Source: an uncultured Desulfobacter sp. | GTDB lineage: Bacteria; Desulfobacterota; Desulfobacteria; Desulfobacterales; Desulfobacteraceae | Length of the DNA stretch: 64,000 nucleotides | Assembly: GCF_963665355.1 (NCBI RefSeq) | Contig: NZ_OY762229.1 | Span: forward strand, 1,674,001 to 1,738,000 | Reading direction: 5' to 3' | Part shown: positions 1 through 9,885 of the stretch, piece after piece | Position numbering within the stretch: position 1 is the stretch's first letter | Layout: each line of letters opens with the position of its first letter | Made by a program: the position numbers and the translations under genes | Notes under the pieces: generated by a model | What the model was told of the DNA's origin: nothing | The model's input: only the letters and a program-made list of their open reading frames with translations | The model's database searches: none

Positions 1-622
1 CCTTATCCATACTGATGCCGGAGAGATTTAAGTTAAGATCTGAAATTTTTTTGGACAGGCCGGTGCCTTTGTCCGCATAGGAGAGAAATCCGTTGACGAT
101 ATCAAACTGTTCAACGATAAATGACTTGATGGGAAGTTCTGTGCTGGTTGTGCCGGGGGATGCAGAGGTGTCCCGGGAGGGTTGGGTTTGACTCTTCTGA
201 GCCGAAGAGCTGGTATCCACAGCCCCAATGTGTTCCCAGTTTCCCAGACCCGCCTTGTTTTTGACCAGAACGATGCTGGGAGAGTCCACGATGAATTTGT
301 CCACCTCAATCTGCTTGGAAAAAAGAGGCAGAACCTTTACCCTGACTTCAAAGCTTTTCACCGAGATCATGGGCTTTTTCTCAAATCCTTCAGGATTGCC
401 CAGGGTGAGGTCTGACAGCCGGATTCCGGCCCAGGGAAATAACGACAGTTTGATATCATCGCCCATGGAGAAACTGCGTCCGGTCTGCCGGGTCACCATG
501 GATTCAATGTTTGGCAGATATTTTCCGACATCCACAAACATGGGGATCAATACAGCAGCGCCGATAATCAGACCGGCGAGAATGCCTACAGTAACAATGA
601 CCCACTTCAAGAATCTGACCAT
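1..622 (-). CDS. AsmA-family protein, N-terminal part (runs off window)
   Basis: The frame is open from an ATG at 622 to the window edge (207 codons seen). The protein starts with a short basic stretch and one hydrophobic segment (about residues 8-27), followed by a beta-rich domain with the pattern SMGDDIKLSLFPWAGIRLSD typical of AsmA/DUF748-type envelope proteins. Such proteins are anchored in the inner membrane and span or face the periplasm, where they act in outer-membrane lipid homeostasis. A Ser/Thr/Pro-rich linker lies near residues 125-150. A ribosome site (AAGGAG) lies just upstream of the start. The family call rests on the N-terminus only. Confidence 0.7.
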   Translation of the reverse strand, partial: MVRFLKWVIVTVGILAGLIIGAAVLIPMFVDVGKYLPNIESMVTRQTGRSFSMGDDIKLSLFPWAGIRLSDLTLGNPEGFEKKPMISVKSFEVRVKVLPLFSKQIEVDKFIVDSPSIVLVKNKAGLGNWEHIGAVDTSSSAQKSQTQPSRDTSASPGTTSTELPIKSFIVEQFDIVNGFLSYADKGTGLSKKISDLNLNLSGISMDK

Positions 623-648
623 AGCAAACTCCTTGAAAAAATAGTAAG

Positions 649-688
649 GCCCATCCGGAAATATCTTTCAGTGGTTTTCCGGACGGGC
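649..688 (-). terminator. Rho-independent terminator after tpx (possibly bidirectional)
   Basis: A hairpin with arms GCCCATCCGGAAA and TTTCCGGACGGGC (one mismatch) lies between tpx and the AsmA-like gene. On the minus strand it is followed by a T-rich tract. On the plus strand it is followed by a run of eight T at about 700. It would end tpx transcription before the next minus-strand gene. Confidence 0.5.
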
Positions 689-711
689 TCCTGCGTTCTT
701 TTTTTTACCGA

Positions 712-1212
712 TTAGGACAGTGCAGCCAGAGCGGATGCGTAATCCGGCTCCTGTTTGATCTCCGGCACAAGCTGGGAATAAACCACCTTGCCTGCTGAAT
801 CAAGAACAACAACGGCCCGGGCAGTAAGGCCGGCCAGGGCGCCGTCCTTCATGGCCACACCATAGTCAAGGGCAAACTGGGGATTGCGGAAGGCCGATGC
901 GGTCACAACATTCTCAATGCCTTCGGCAACGCAGAACCTTTTGTGTGCAAAGGGAAGATCCCCTGAGATACAGAGAACAACGGTGTTTTCCTTGGTCCCG
1001 GCCGCTTCATTGAATTTACGGACAGCAGTGGCACAGATGGGGGTGTCAAGGCTTGGAAAAATATTGAGCACCACCTGTTTGCCGGCAAATGCAGACAGTT
1101 TGACTTCAGATAAATCCTGTCCCACAAGGGTAAACTCTTTTGCCTGTTCACCGGTTTGGGGAAAATTACCATCCAAATTTACAGGGTTTCCACCAAGTGT
1201 AATAGATCCCAT
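712..1212 (-). CDS. tpx: Thiol peroxidase (Tpx, atypical 2-Cys peroxiredoxin)
   Basis: This 166-residue protein has the length and motifs of Tpx. The peroxidatic cysteine is C60 in [14 protein letters not shown] and the resolving cysteine is C94 in [10 protein letters not shown], the spacing expected for an intramolecular disulfide. It reduces hydrogen peroxide and alkyl hydroperoxides in the cytoplasm at the expense of thioredoxin, an oxygen-defence role common in anaerobes. The start is supported by AGGAG about 7 bases upstream. It stands alone, with a terminator downstream and a 220-bp spacer upstream. Confidence 0.95.
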   Translation of the reverse strand: MGSITLGGNPVNLDGNFPQTGEQAKEFTLVGQDLSEVKLSAFAGKQVVLNIFPSLDTPICATAVRKFNEAAGTKENTVVLCISGDLPFAHKRFCVAEGIENVVTASAFRNPQFALDYGVAMKDGALAGLTARAVVVLDSAGKVVYSQLVPEIKQEPDYASALAALS

Positions 1213-1436
1213 GAAAGTTCTCCTTTTTTGTTTTCTTAGCTTTTGTTTGAATTCTTGCGTGTCGGTCTGGAAAAAATATGCAACATCATATCTGTCATTG
1301 CAACCATTTGTAAATAATAATGGTGTTCTGGGCTATTTCAAGCTTTCTGCCATTTATCTTTTTCGAAAAATTATTTATCAGCGCTTCACAGGTGTTGAGC
1401 ACCAGTCCAGGATGATATCCGGTTGAACAAAACGCT

Positions 1437-2597
1437 TCAGGGAACAGAATCAAAGTCCGGGAATAACAGCCCTTCCGCCCGGGCCTTTCTCCTGCGGGTT
1501 TTGGCCGCAATCGCTTTTTCCGGGGCGGCAGTGATGGTGTTCGCGGTTTCCCGGGCCGGGATGTCGTAATTGACAACCACCGTTTCATCCTCCTGGTGTT
1601 CAACAGATACCGGGATGCTGAATACAAGTTCTTTTTCCTGGCGCGTCACCACGGGAAACCCATAATGCGTATTTTCATGCTTGATGGGTTTTCCGGTGTC
1701 CAGGCGTCCTTGAATAAATTTCATGTGTGCATCTATGCGATGCTGTATGGCCGATGAGAAATGGTCAAGGGAATCATTGCATCGCTCAAAAAATTTTTCC
1801 AGAAGGCTTGGGTCGATTTCATACCCTGCGGAGTTGCGCCCGGCCGCCATGGCTGCAAGGGTTGTGGTTCCCGTACCCAGAAACGGGTCCAGCACAAGAT
1901 CCCCTTTCACGGAATACATGTTGATGAGGCGATAGGCCAGGTCAAAGGGGAAGGCTGCGCTGCGGCTGCGGTTTTTTTGTTTTCCCATGGCCTGGCGGGT
2001 GCCTTTAAGATCCATCCAGATGTCCGAGAACCACTGGTTGCGCTCCTCCCAGAACAATGCGCTGTGCTGCCGGTTCTCCCTGGTTGCAGGCGAGGTGAAT
2101 TCGCGTTTTCCTCCCTTTCTCAGGATAAGAATATATTCATGCTCCAACGTGACGTAGGCTCCGGCCGGCAGCATGCCCGAGCCCATAAACTTGTTGGGCG
2201 CATTGGTCTGCTTGCGCCATAATATGCAGGGAAGCGCTGTAAATCCGAGAGCCTGGACTGCACTTAATATTCTGGCGTGGTTGGGATAAAGAGCAAAATT
2301 ATCTTTCAGGGTTCGAGTGGCATCACCGATATTGATACAGGCAAACCCGCCGGAAGAAAGCACCCTGAAAACCTCTTTCCAGACCTTGTCAAGCACCTTG
2401 TGCATGAGTTCAAAGGCCAGGGTTCCGTCCGCTTTTTTAAGGGCTGTTTCTATTTTGGGATCCTGGCCACAGAAGATGTCATCCCACATGTCAATCATCG
2501 GATAGGGAGGAGATGTCACCACAAGATTGACACTGTGGTCAGCCATCTGTGTCATTTTGGCGGCACTGCAGATGTAGTGTTTATGGGTTGTTTTCAT
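1437..2597 (-). CDS. Orphan DNA methyltransferase, beta class
   Basis: A 386-residue SAM-dependent DNA methyltransferase. Catalytic motif IV TSPPY is near residue 28 and the SAM-binding motif DPFLGTGTTT is near residue 242; this order (IV before I) defines the beta class. TSPPY is most often associated with N4-cytosine methylation, but N6-adenine enzymes with SPPY also exist, so the product base is not certain. No restriction endonuclease lies beside it, so it looks like a solitary methylase with a possible regulatory or mismatch-related role. The 150-residue C-terminal part has no obvious motif. Its stop lies 10 bp from the divergent-frame end of mntP on the same strand. Confidence 0.85.
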   Translation of the reverse strand: MKTTHKHYICSAAKMTQMADHSVNLVVTSPPYPMIDMWDDIFCGQDPKIETALKKADGTLAFELMHKVLDKVWKEVFRVLSSGGFACINIGDATRTLKDNFALYPNHARILSAVQALGFTALPCILWRKQTNAPNKFMGSGMLPAGAYVTLEHEYILILRKGGKREFTSPATRENRQHSALFWEERNQWFSDIWMDLKGTRQAMGKQKNRSRSAAFPFDLAYRLINMYSVKGDLVLDPFLGTGTTTLAAMAAGRNSAGYEIDPSLLEKFFERCNDSLDHFSSAIQHRIDAHMKFIQGRLDTGKPIKHENTHYGFPVVTRQEKELVFSIPVSVEHQEDETVVVNYDIPARETANTITAAPEKAIAAKTRRRKARAEGLLFPDFDSVP

Positions 2598-2607
2598 ATG
2601 GTGAACC

Positions 2608-3174
2608 TTAAGCTCCGAAAAAAAGTGCGGGAATAAGAATTTTTAAACCAAGACCGATTAATATAATCCCCCCCACAATTTCCATACGGCTGCCAAAGGC
2701 GGCACCCGCCCGTTTCCCGATATATATGGCAGACACGGACATGGCACAGGTAATAATACCAATTATTGCAGACGGGTACCAGATATTGACATCCATCACA
2801 GCCAGCCCCAGGCCGATGGCCAGGGCATCAATGCTGGTGGCAAAACTGAGCATGACCATGGTCAGGCCTTTGGAGGGATCCTTGTGAAGGCATTCGTCGG
2901 TGTCGGCAAAACCCTCCCGGACCATGCGTCCGCCCACAAAGGCCAGGAGCGCAAAGGCGATCCAGTGATCCACAGACCGGACGTATGAAACAAATCCGGT
3001 TCCCAGAAGCCATCCGATGACCGGCATCATGAACTGAAACAGGCCAAAATGAAACGCCAGGCGGAATACCGCCCGGCGATCCCGGGCATATCCGCAGGCC
3101 GCGGCTGCCATGGATACGGCCGAGGCATCCATGGCAAGTCCGGTGGACATGATAATGATATCAAGTAAGTGCAT
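2608..3174 (-). CDS. mntP: Manganese efflux pump MntP
   Basis: A 188-residue, six-helix membrane protein of the MntP (formerly DUF204) family, which exports Mn2+ from the cytoplasm. The conserved acidic residues in membrane segments are visible in GLAMDASAVSM (near residue 16) and SIDALAIGLGL (near residue 112). I see no yybP-ykoY-like Mn riboswitch in front of it: the gene starts only 4 bp after the cytochrome gene, so it is probably co-transcribed with that gene. Confidence 0.9.
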   Translation of the reverse strand: MHLLDIIIMSTGLAMDASAVSMAAAACGYARDRRAVFRLAFHFGLFQFMMPVIGWLLGTGFVSYVRSVDHWIAFALLAFVGGRMVREGFADTDECLHKDPSKGLTMVMLSFATSIDALAIGLGLAVMDVNIWYPSAIIGIITCAMSVSAIYIGKRAGAAFGSRMEIVGGIILIGLGLKILIPALFFGA

Positions 3175-3178
3175 GTTT

Positions 3179-4534
3179 CTAGTAAAATGTTTTCTGTATC
3201 GCCGCCATCTCCACCACAGGCAAAGGCCCGAGAGCCGGTCCGGGAACCTGATTGAGAATCTTCTGGGGCATGGACCGGTAGAGCAGGCGTGCGGTGAGTG
3301 TGTCTCCCTTTTGGGGCTTGGTTTTTAAGTTAAACAGATGAACCGAACTTTTCCCTGCTGGAATCCGGGTGTCGGACAAAATTTCTTTTACCCTGGCCAT
3401 GTTGATGACCGGATTGCCCTGGCCGTCACCGAAAATGGTTCTGAACATCACAGTGTTTTCCGGCAGTTCATTGTTTTTATCGGGAACTCCGGTTTGGAAC
3501 AGAGTTTTTCCGTTACTGTCCGTCAGGGTGACTTCAATCCATACCTGGCGCAAATCCCCTACACCTGTGGGCAGGCTGTGGCCGGCGCCTGTATTGGTCA
3601 CAACGACCCTGGCGGTGTGGTTATCTATCATCAGCATGAAAATATTCGCCGCATGTGTCAGGCGCTCCACTGCCATAGCTGATTTCTCTTTGGCCGAAAA
3701 CATTCCCGGTACGCCTGAATTGGCGCCCACAAAATTGTGGGTGAAGATATGGGGACGCAGCTTAGCATCTGCCGCAGCACGACCCGGATTGTCCGGCCGC
3801 GGGGTCGATCCTGTGGCCGGTACCCCGGGCCTCTGGTACATGTGGCATCCCTGGCAGGGCACATGTTTTTCAGGATCAGGGCTGTTGTACACACTGTTTT
3901 TCCACTCCGTGTATGTGGTTTCAAGGTCGGTGCCGAAGGCCGCATGCTTGACATCGTGGCATGTCCCGCAGATTTTTGAATCCGTATGCAGTTTTGAGAA
4001 GGCGGCTTCGTGGAAGTCAGGTTCGGCATCATCAAAGGGGCCATGTTTGACGCCGGGGTCATCCTCTCCCTGACCCGGGGCCAGCACCAGCCCGTTATTG
4101 TACATACGGGTGATGTCCACGGCCACGTGGCAATAATCGCACTGGATGCCCTGGGCGGGAATTGTTTTGGTCAGGGATAACTCATCGGACACTTTCCGGG
4201 GAAAACCCGTAACATATCCCACAGGGGTGTGGCACTTCACGCAGGACTCGGCCTCCTCAATCTGGCCGGCCTCGGTCAGACCCTCAAGATAAAACTTTGC
4301 CACCCGGCTATACACCGGATCTTTGTGGGAAAGGTGGTGCAATGAGTTCTGCCACTGGTCCATAATTTCATCGTGGCACCCTCCGCAGGTTTCGGGGCTG
4401 ATAAATTGATCCGGTTTAAAGATATTTTCATCGGCCGAAGCGTCAACAGGTACAGTCCCCACCAGTGCAATACACAGGAATGCAAGCCCCCAGCAGGCGG
4501 CGGCGGCAACACTTCTTCTTTGTTTTTCGTGCAT
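3179..4534 (-). CDS. Exported multihaem (penta-haem) cytochrome c
   Basis: I chose the ATG at 4534 because it is preceded by AAAGGAAGGG and opens a clean Sec signal peptide (basic MHEKQRR, hydrophobic core, cleavage near VDASA). An upstream frame extension has neither feature. The 451-residue product carries five CxxCH haem sites (CGGCH, CVKCH, CDYCH, CGTCH, CQGCH) in its first 300 residues, then a beta-rich C-terminal domain. The arrangement recalls periplasmic cytochrome c554-like or electron-shuttle cytochromes of sulfate reducers. The electron partner cannot be told from sequence. Confidence 0.85.
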   Translation of the reverse strand: MHEKQRRSVAAAACWGLAFLCIALVGTVPVDASADENIFKPDQFISPETCGGCHDEIMDQWQNSLHHLSHKDPVYSRVAKFYLEGLTEAGQIEEAESCVKCHTPVGYVTGFPRKVSDELSLTKTIPAQGIQCDYCHVAVDITRMYNNGLVLAPGQGEDDPGVKHGPFDDAEPDFHEAAFSKLHTDSKICGTCHDVKHAAFGTDLETTYTEWKNSVYNSPDPEKHVPCQGCHMYQRPGVPATGSTPRPDNPGRAAADAKLRPHIFTHNFVGANSGVPGMFSAKEKSAMAVERLTHAANIFMLMIDNHTARVVVTNTGAGHSLPTGVGDLRQVWIEVTLTDSNGKTLFQTGVPDKNNELPENTVMFRTIFGDGQGNPVINMARVKEILSDTRIPAGKSSVHLFNLKTKPQKGDTLTARLLYRSMPQKILNQVPGPALGPLPVVEMAAIQKTFY

Positions 4535-4607
4535 AATTGAGCCCTTCCTTTTTTTTAAAAGCAAAGTAAAAACGGCCGGCCCTCCGAGCCGGTTATTTTT
4601 TCGGCAC

Positions 4608-4748
4608 TCAGGATTGGCAGGGGCCACAGCCCTGTTGGTTGGCCTTCTGGGTTCCCTTTGCAATCCAGTCGAAAAATTCGGAAACAACGTTTTTTTTCTT
4701 AATCGGTGTTTTGTCCGATTTTTTATTGGGGTCGTTGTGGTTTTTCAT
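4608..4748 (-). CDS. Small protein with C-terminal CGPC motif (46 aa)
   Basis: A 46-residue reading frame whose start lies 4 bp after the stop of the DHFR-like gene upstream. The product is very basic and hydrophilic at the N-terminus, then has an amphipathic stretch VVSEFFDWIAKG and ends in QQGCGPCQS. CGPC is the active-site dithiol motif of thioredoxin-like proteins, but here it stands at the extreme C-terminus without a thioredoxin fold, so a metal-binding or redox-active tail is only a guess. Its tight spacing to the upstream gene supports real translation. Confidence 0.5.
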   Translation of the reverse strand: MKNHNDPNKKSDKTPIKKKNVVSEFFDWIAKGTQKANQQGCGPCQS

Positions 4749-4751
4749 GGA

Positions 4752-5258
4752 TTACCCCACATGATAAATAAGTAAAATGTGCCCGTCGCCGATCTCCTGA
4801 CTGGATTCAAGGGTCAGGCCAATGTCGATGTCAAGGGGCGGGGCAAATATGGACAAGCCTGAACCAAACAGCCGTGGCACCAGGGTCAGGTGCACCTGGG
4901 TGATCAGGTTGTCACGGGCGAATAATGAGTTGACGGTGGCACCGCCAACAAGAACCGCACGGGTATACCCTTTCTGTTCAAGGTCTTCAAGAATCCCGGC
5001 CGGGGACAGATCCGTAAAGATCAAATTGTCCTGGTCACTTTGCCTGGATTTATCCCGGGTCATGACGATATTCAGGCGGTCCGGCAGGGGCTTTCCAATG
5101 GTGTCATAGGTTGTTGATCCCATGATCATAACCCCGGCTTCTTTGGTCAGCTTTACAAAATATTTTTTGTCAGCCTTGCCTGTCCAGTCCACAAACTGGC
5201 TGGAATTCTTTGCAATCTTACCGTCGACGGTTGAGGCCATCAGCAGAATGACATCCAT
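4752..5258 (-). CDS. Dihydrofolate reductase / RibD C-terminal-domain family reductase
   Basis: A 168-residue protein that opens with the DHFR-like strand MDVILLMASTVDGKIA. It contains GSTTYDTIGKPLPDRLNIVMTR, the usual dinucleotide-side motif, and AVLVGGATVNSLF, the glycine-rich NADPH-binding loop. These are shared by bacterial DHFR-like and RibD-C (riboflavin pyrimidine reductase) proteins. The substrate is not certain; stand-alone members are often annotated only as dihydrofolate reductase family. The two small genes after it in the same direction (46-aa CGPC protein, cytochrome) may share its transcript. Confidence 0.75.
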   Translation of the reverse strand: MDVILLMASTVDGKIAKNSSQFVDWTGKADKKYFVKLTKEAGVMIMGSTTYDTIGKPLPDRLNIVMTRDKSRQSDQDNLIFTDLSPAGILEDLEQKGYTRAVLVGGATVNSLFARDNLITQVHLTLVPRLFGSGLSIFAPPLDIDIGLTLESSQEIGDGHILLIYHVG

Positions 5259-5368
5259 AGCATCTCCCTGTACAGATGGAAACAGGACAGACAGGTCCCG
5301 TAGATAAATCCGGCAACGCCTGTCTGCCCTGTTTGACTTCTAAAACAGATTGAATATCTGATTAATGG

Positions 5369-6976
5369 TTAAATCAGACCTTTAAAAAAATCATTGCCTT
5401 TATCATCAACAATGATAAACGCAGGGAATTTTTCCACTGTAATCATCCACACAGCTTCCATTCCCAGCTCTTCATATTCAACCAGCTCGACCTTTTTAAT
5501 GAAGTCCTTGCCCAGGCGTGCAGCAGGGCCACCAGGAGAGCCCAGGTAAAAGCCGCCGTATTCCTTGCAGGCATCGGTAACGATCTGGGAGCGGTTGCCC
5601 TTGGCCAGCATGATCATGGAGCCGCCTTCTTTCTGGAAGATGGGTACATAGGGATCCATACGGCCGGCCGTGGTGGGTCCGAATGATCCGGATGCTTCGC
5701 CTTCCGGTGTTTTGGCAGGACCTGCGTAATAGATGATGTGATTTTTAATGTAATCGGGCAGTCCGTCTCCGGCTTCATACCGTTCCATAAATTTGGAGTG
5801 GGCAATGTCCCTGGCCACGATGATTTTTCCGCTCAGGGACAGCCGTGTGGAGACCGGATACTTGGTCAGTTCAGCACGGATTTCATCCATGGGACGGTTC
5901 AGGTCGATCTCAACGGCAGGTGCCATTTCAGGCTCGGTGGCCGGCATATATTCTGCCGGGTTCTCAACCAGTTGTTCCAGGAAGATGCCGTCCCGGGTAA
6001 TTTTACCTTTGATCTGACGGTCGGCGGAACAGGATACGCCGATGCCGATGGGGCAGGAGGCGCCGTGGCGGGGAAGTCTGACAACACGGATATCCAGGGC
6101 AAAGTGCTTGCCGCCGAACTGTGCGCCAAGGCCCAGCTCATAGGAGCGTTCCAGAACTTTTTTCTCAAGATCAATGTCTCTGAATGCATGGCCGGTTTCA
6201 CTGCCTGTGGTGGGCAGGGTATCCAGGTAACGGGCAGATGCCAGTTTAACGGCCTTAAGGTTAAGTTCAGCAGAGGTGCCGCCAATAACAAATGCAATGT
6301 GATAGGGCGGACAGGCGGCTGTGCCCAGGTGTTTCATCTCCTTGAGCATGAAGTTGATCAGGCCCTCTTCGGTGTTCAGCACGGCCTTGGTCATTTGGAA
6401 CAGGGCGGTTTTATTGGCAGAACCGCCGCCTTTTGCCATGAACAGGAAGTTGTATTCATCACCCTGGACCGCAGCAATATCCACCTGGGCGGGCATATTG
6501 TTTTTGGTGTTCACTTCCTTGTACACGGTGAGCGGTGCATTCTGGGAATACCGCAGATTGTTTTGTGTATAGGCCTCAAAGGCGCCTCTGGACAGTTCGC
6601 ACTCATCGTCGGACCAGGTCCAGATCTGCTGGCCCTTTTTTCCCATAACAATAGCGGTGCCGGTGTCCTGGCACATGGGATATACCTTTTCAGCCGAAAT
6701 TACGGCGTTTTTCAAAAGTTCCAGGGCCACATAACGGTCATTGTCGGAACTTTCAGGGTCATCAATCACAGCCCGCACCTGCTCGAGATGTCCGGCCCGA
6801 TAAAGATGGGCCACATCCTTAAACGCAGCTTTGGCCAGCAACGTCAATGCAACGGGTTCCACCATAACCACATCCTTGCCCTCAAATTCCCGGACCCGGA
6901 CATGATCCTTGGTCAGAAGGCGGTATTTCGTTGCATCCTTTTTCAGCGGAAACATGGATTCATATTTAAATTCCAT
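5369..6976 (-). CDS. fumA: Fumarate hydratase class I (single-chain, 4Fe-4S)
   Basis: A 535-residue enzyme of the iron-sulfur fumarase family, interconverting fumarate and malate in the cytoplasm. Cluster cysteines are visible at C102 ([10 protein letters not shown]), C222 (GTAACPPYH) and C316 ([12 protein letters not shown]). The alpha and beta halves are fused as in E. coli FumA/FumB; the C-terminal half contains [16 protein letters not shown]. The gene lies about 190 bp downstream of frdB on the same strand, so fumarase and fumarate reductase/succinate dehydrogenase form a functional C4 pair. The cluster is oxygen-labile, which fits an anaerobe. Confidence 0.93.
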   Translation of the reverse strand: MEFKYESMFPLKKDATKYRLLTKDHVRVREFEGKDVVMVEPVALTLLAKAAFKDVAHLYRAGHLEQVRAVIDDPESSDNDRYVALELLKNAVISAEKVYPMCQDTGTAIVMGKKGQQIWTWSDDECELSRGAFEAYTQNNLRYSQNAPLTVYKEVNTKNNMPAQVDIAAVQGDEYNFLFMAKGGGSANKTALFQMTKAVLNTEEGLINFMLKEMKHLGTAACPPYHIAFVIGGTSAELNLKAVKLASARYLDTLPTTGSETGHAFRDIDLEKKVLERSYELGLGAQFGGKHFALDIRVVRLPRHGASCPIGIGVSCSADRQIKGKITRDGIFLEQLVENPAEYMPATEPEMAPAVEIDLNRPMDEIRAELTKYPVSTRLSLSGKIIVARDIAHSKFMERYEAGDGLPDYIKNHIIYYAGPAKTPEGEASGSFGPTTAGRMDPYVPIFQKEGGSMIMLAKGNRSQIVTDACKEYGGFYLGSPGGPAARLGKDFIKKVELVEYEELGMEAVWMITVEKFPAFIIVDDKGNDFFKGLI

Positions 6977-7165
6977 CAGCTTTTTCCCTCTCTTTTGAAG
7001 ATTAGTTTTTCCCTCTTTACAGAAGACCTGGCAGGCAGATTATCTCAAATTCCTGCTGCCTGCTACCTTTATCTAAACTATTTAATTTAAAAGTCCGGAC
7101 AATTTGCCCGATTCCCCCTTGTTCAATGGCACAACGCCCCGGATGAAAGGCTTTGGGTCCAAACA

Positions 7166-7900
7166 TTATTTAACCATGGACATTTTGCGCCTCAGAAATG
7201 CGATCTGGGCCTGGTGGGGCAAGTTTTTCGGACAGTGATCCTCACAACCCAGAAGGGTCATGCAGCCAAACACCCCGTCCTCATCACCGATGATCTCATA
7301 AAACTGTTCATCTGTTCGTTTGTCCCTGGGATCCAGATAAAACCGGGCCAGGCGCATAAACCCCACGGCGGACAGAAAATCGGGCCGCATGCGTTTTGTG
7401 GCGCAGGCAGACACGCAGCACCCGCACTCCACACAACGTTCCAGTTCATATACCTTATCCATGATATCGGGGTCCATACGCTCTTCAAGCCGTGTCAAAT
7501 CCACAGCATCAGCCTCGACATCATGGATCCAGGATTCCACCCGCTCACCCAAGGCCTCCATGAATTTACCCGTGTTCACGGACAGATCGCCGATGAGCTC
7601 GAACCCGGGCAGGGGCAGCAGGGTAATCTGTCCGTCCTCAAATTGTGAGGTCAGGGTCCGGCAGGCCAGATCAGGTTTGCCGTTGATCACCATGCCGCAT
7701 GAACCGCAGATCCCGGCCCGGCAGACAAAATCAAATTGCAGGGAGGGGTCCTGCTGCTCCCGGATTTCGTTTAATGCCTGGAAAATGGTCATCCCCTGGG
7801 TTTCGGTGACCTCATAGGCCGCCATGCACGGCTGGTCTTCCTTTTTTTGGGGATTGTACCGGAATATCTCAAATTTTAAAGTTCTTCCTGCCTGCCTCAT
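7166..7900 (-). CDS. frdB: Fumarate reductase/succinate dehydrogenase iron-sulfur subunit
   Basis: A 244-residue FrdB. The N-terminal plant-ferredoxin domain carries the 2Fe-2S motif CRAGICGSCGMVINGKPDLAC. The C-terminal domain carries CVECGCCVSAC and CEDHCPKNLP for the 4Fe-4S and 3Fe-4S clusters. It passes electrons between the flavin of FrdA and the haems of FrdC. Sequence and length follow the Wolinella succinogenes type (compared from memory). Its start overlaps the end of frdA by one base, so translation is coupled. Confidence 0.95.
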   Translation of the reverse strand: MRQAGRTLKFEIFRYNPQKKEDQPCMAAYEVTETQGMTIFQALNEIREQQDPSLQFDFVCRAGICGSCGMVINGKPDLACRTLTSQFEDGQITLLPLPGFELIGDLSVNTGKFMEALGERVESWIHDVEADAVDLTRLEERMDPDIMDKVYELERCVECGCCVSACATKRMRPDFLSAVGFMRLARFYLDPRDKRTDEQFYEIIGDEDGVFGCMTLLGCEDHCPKNLPHQAQIAFLRRKMSMVK

Positions 7901-9870
7901 TAGTTATACCCCCTGCCGATACGCTCGTTTTTGCCTTTGAATTTTTCCGGGATGGGCGTGGGATTAAGCAAATCCTGCATCTCGAAGCGATCTGCCTTTT
8001 TGTTGGCTTTTTTAATCTCCTGGATTTCAGCTGCGCGTTTTTCCGTATCCGGATGGGGAATGGTCTTGTTCTCACCATAGCCCCTGGTGCCCGGCGGCAG
8101 TTCCATTTTCATGACATCAAGTTTTTCATAGGTGACCTGGGGCAGATCTGCACCGTCGTCCTGCCAGGAGGTCAGGGTGCGTTTGAGCCAGTCCCGGTCA
8201 TTTCTTTCCGGGAAATCTTCCCGGGCGTGGGCCCCGCGGCTTTCGGTTCTCAGCAGGGCACCATAGGCCACACACTGGGCCAGCTTGATCATCTTGGGCA
8301 CCCGGATGGCTTCCACAAGTTCGGGATTGGCCGAAGAGGTCTTGTTGCGCAAGGCCACATTTTTTGCCCGCTGGTTGAGGGTTTTAAGCTCCCCCACCGC
8401 CTGTTGCAGATCTGATGCGTTGCGCAGAATTCCCACTTTGTCCATCATGATTTTCTGCATCTGTGCTTTCAGCTCAAAGGGGTTTTCTCCATACGTTCTG
8501 GTGAGCAGATCCCCGATCTTTTTTTCCTCCCGGGTCACAAAGTGTTCAACGGTTCTGGTGGAGATCTTCAGGCTGCTGGCCGCACAATGGTCTGCCACAA
8601 ATTCCCCCACGATCATGCCCGCCACAACCGTTTCGGCAACAGAGTTGCCACCCAGGCGGTTGAATCCGTGCAGATCCCAGCATGCGGCTTCACCCACCGA
8701 AAACAGCCCCTTAAGGGTCGGGCTTTCACCCGTGGCCATGGTTCTGATTCCGCCCATGGCGTAGTGCTGGGTGGGTCTTACGGGGATGTAGTCCGAAGCC
8801 GGGTCAATGCCCAGGAAATGGTGGCAGATCTCTTTGATTTCACCCAGGTTCTTTTCAATATGTTCCTGCCCCAGAAGGGTGATGTCCAGCCATAGATGAT
8901 CACCGTAGGGGGAGGGGACCCCTCTGCCTTTTTTCATATGTTCGGCCATGCGCCGGCAGACAACGTCCCGGGCGGCCAGTTCTTTTTTTTCGGGCTCGTA
9001 GTCGGGCATGAACCGGTAACCATTTTTATCCCGGAGCAGGCCGCCGTCGCCCCGGCACCCTTCGCCGGCCAGAATGCCCGAGGGTAAAATGCCCGTGGGA
9101 TGAAATTGAACAGCTTCCATGTTACCCAGGGTGGCAATGCCGGTTTCCAGGGCAATGGCGCAGCCAATGCCCTCGGATATTACGGCATTGGTGGAAACGG
9201 CATACAATCTGCCGTATCCGCCCGTGGCAATGGTGGTGGCCTTGGCAATATATGCCATAAGCTTGCCGGTGATCAGATCCCTGACCACGGCACCGCAGCA
9301 CACGCCGTTTTCGTGGATCAGGGCAATGGCCTCTTTTCTGTCATGGACAGGAATCTCCATCTGGATGGCCTTGTTGCCCATGGCATAGAGCATGGTGTGG
9401 CCGGTGCCGTCGGCGGTGAAACAGGTCCGCCATTTCCGGGTGCCGCCGAAATCCCGGGCTGTGATCAGACCGTGGGCGTTAAGGTTTTCAGCGATTGTCT
9501 CCTTTCTGCCGTCAACAACGATCTGTCTGTCGCCGCCCCTGACCCTGGACCAGGGAACGCCCCAGGCAGAAAGCTGGCGTATGGCCTTGGGCGCCGTGTT
9601 GACAAACATCCTGGCCACATCCTGATCACATCCCCAGTCGGAACCTTTAACCGTATCTTCAAAGTGGATATCTTCGTCATCGCCCTCTCCTTTGGCGCAG
9701 GCACCGAGACTGGCCTGCATACCGCCCTGGGCAGCCGCGGAGTTGGACCTTTTGGCCGGCACCAGGGAGAGAATAATGGCATCATACCCCCGCTGCCTGG
9801 CTGCAATGGCAACGCGAAGTCCTGCCAGGCCGCCGCCGATGATAAGTGAGTCCGTATATATGATATTCAT
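7900..9870 (-). CDS. frdA: Fumarate reductase/succinate dehydrogenase flavoprotein subunit
   Basis: A 656-residue flavoprotein of the Wolinella FrdA type. It has the FAD-binding [10 protein letters not shown] at residues 12-21, substrate-site motifs [21 protein letters not shown] and HYAMGG, and the Arg-rich [14 protein letters not shown] near the end. One thing is odd. The residue that should carry covalent FAD (His43 in Wolinella, in RSHSAAAQGG) is asparagine here ([10 protein letters not shown], codon AAC). The FAD may therefore be non-covalent, which in other fumarate reductases favours fumarate reduction over succinate oxidation. The gene follows frdC by 15 bp and overlaps frdB. Confidence 0.95.
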   Translation of the reverse strand: MNIIYTDSLIIGGGLAGLRVAIAARQRGYDAIILSLVPAKRSNSAAAQGGMQASLGACAKGEGDDEDIHFEDTVKGSDWGCDQDVARMFVNTAPKAIRQLSAWGVPWSRVRGGDRQIVVDGRKETIAENLNAHGLITARDFGGTRKWRTCFTADGTGHTMLYAMGNKAIQMEIPVHDRKEAIALIHENGVCCGAVVRDLITGKLMAYIAKATTIATGGYGRLYAVSTNAVISEGIGCAIALETGIATLGNMEAVQFHPTGILPSGILAGEGCRGDGGLLRDKNGYRFMPDYEPEKKELAARDVVCRRMAEHMKKGRGVPSPYGDHLWLDITLLGQEHIEKNLGEIKEICHHFLGIDPASDYIPVRPTQHYAMGGIRTMATGESPTLKGLFSVGEAACWDLHGFNRLGGNSVAETVVAGMIVGEFVADHCAASSLKISTRTVEHFVTREEKKIGDLLTRTYGENPFELKAQMQKIMMDKVGILRNASDLQQAVGELKTLNQRAKNVALRNKTSSANPELVEAIRVPKMIKLAQCVAYGALLRTESRGAHAREDFPERNDRDWLKRTLTSWQDDGADLPQVTYEKLDVMKMELPPGTRGYGENKTIPHPDTEKRAAEIQEIKKANKKADRFEMQDLLNPTPIPEKFKGKNERIGRGYN

Positions 9871-9885
9871 TGGGCGTTCCCTTTC

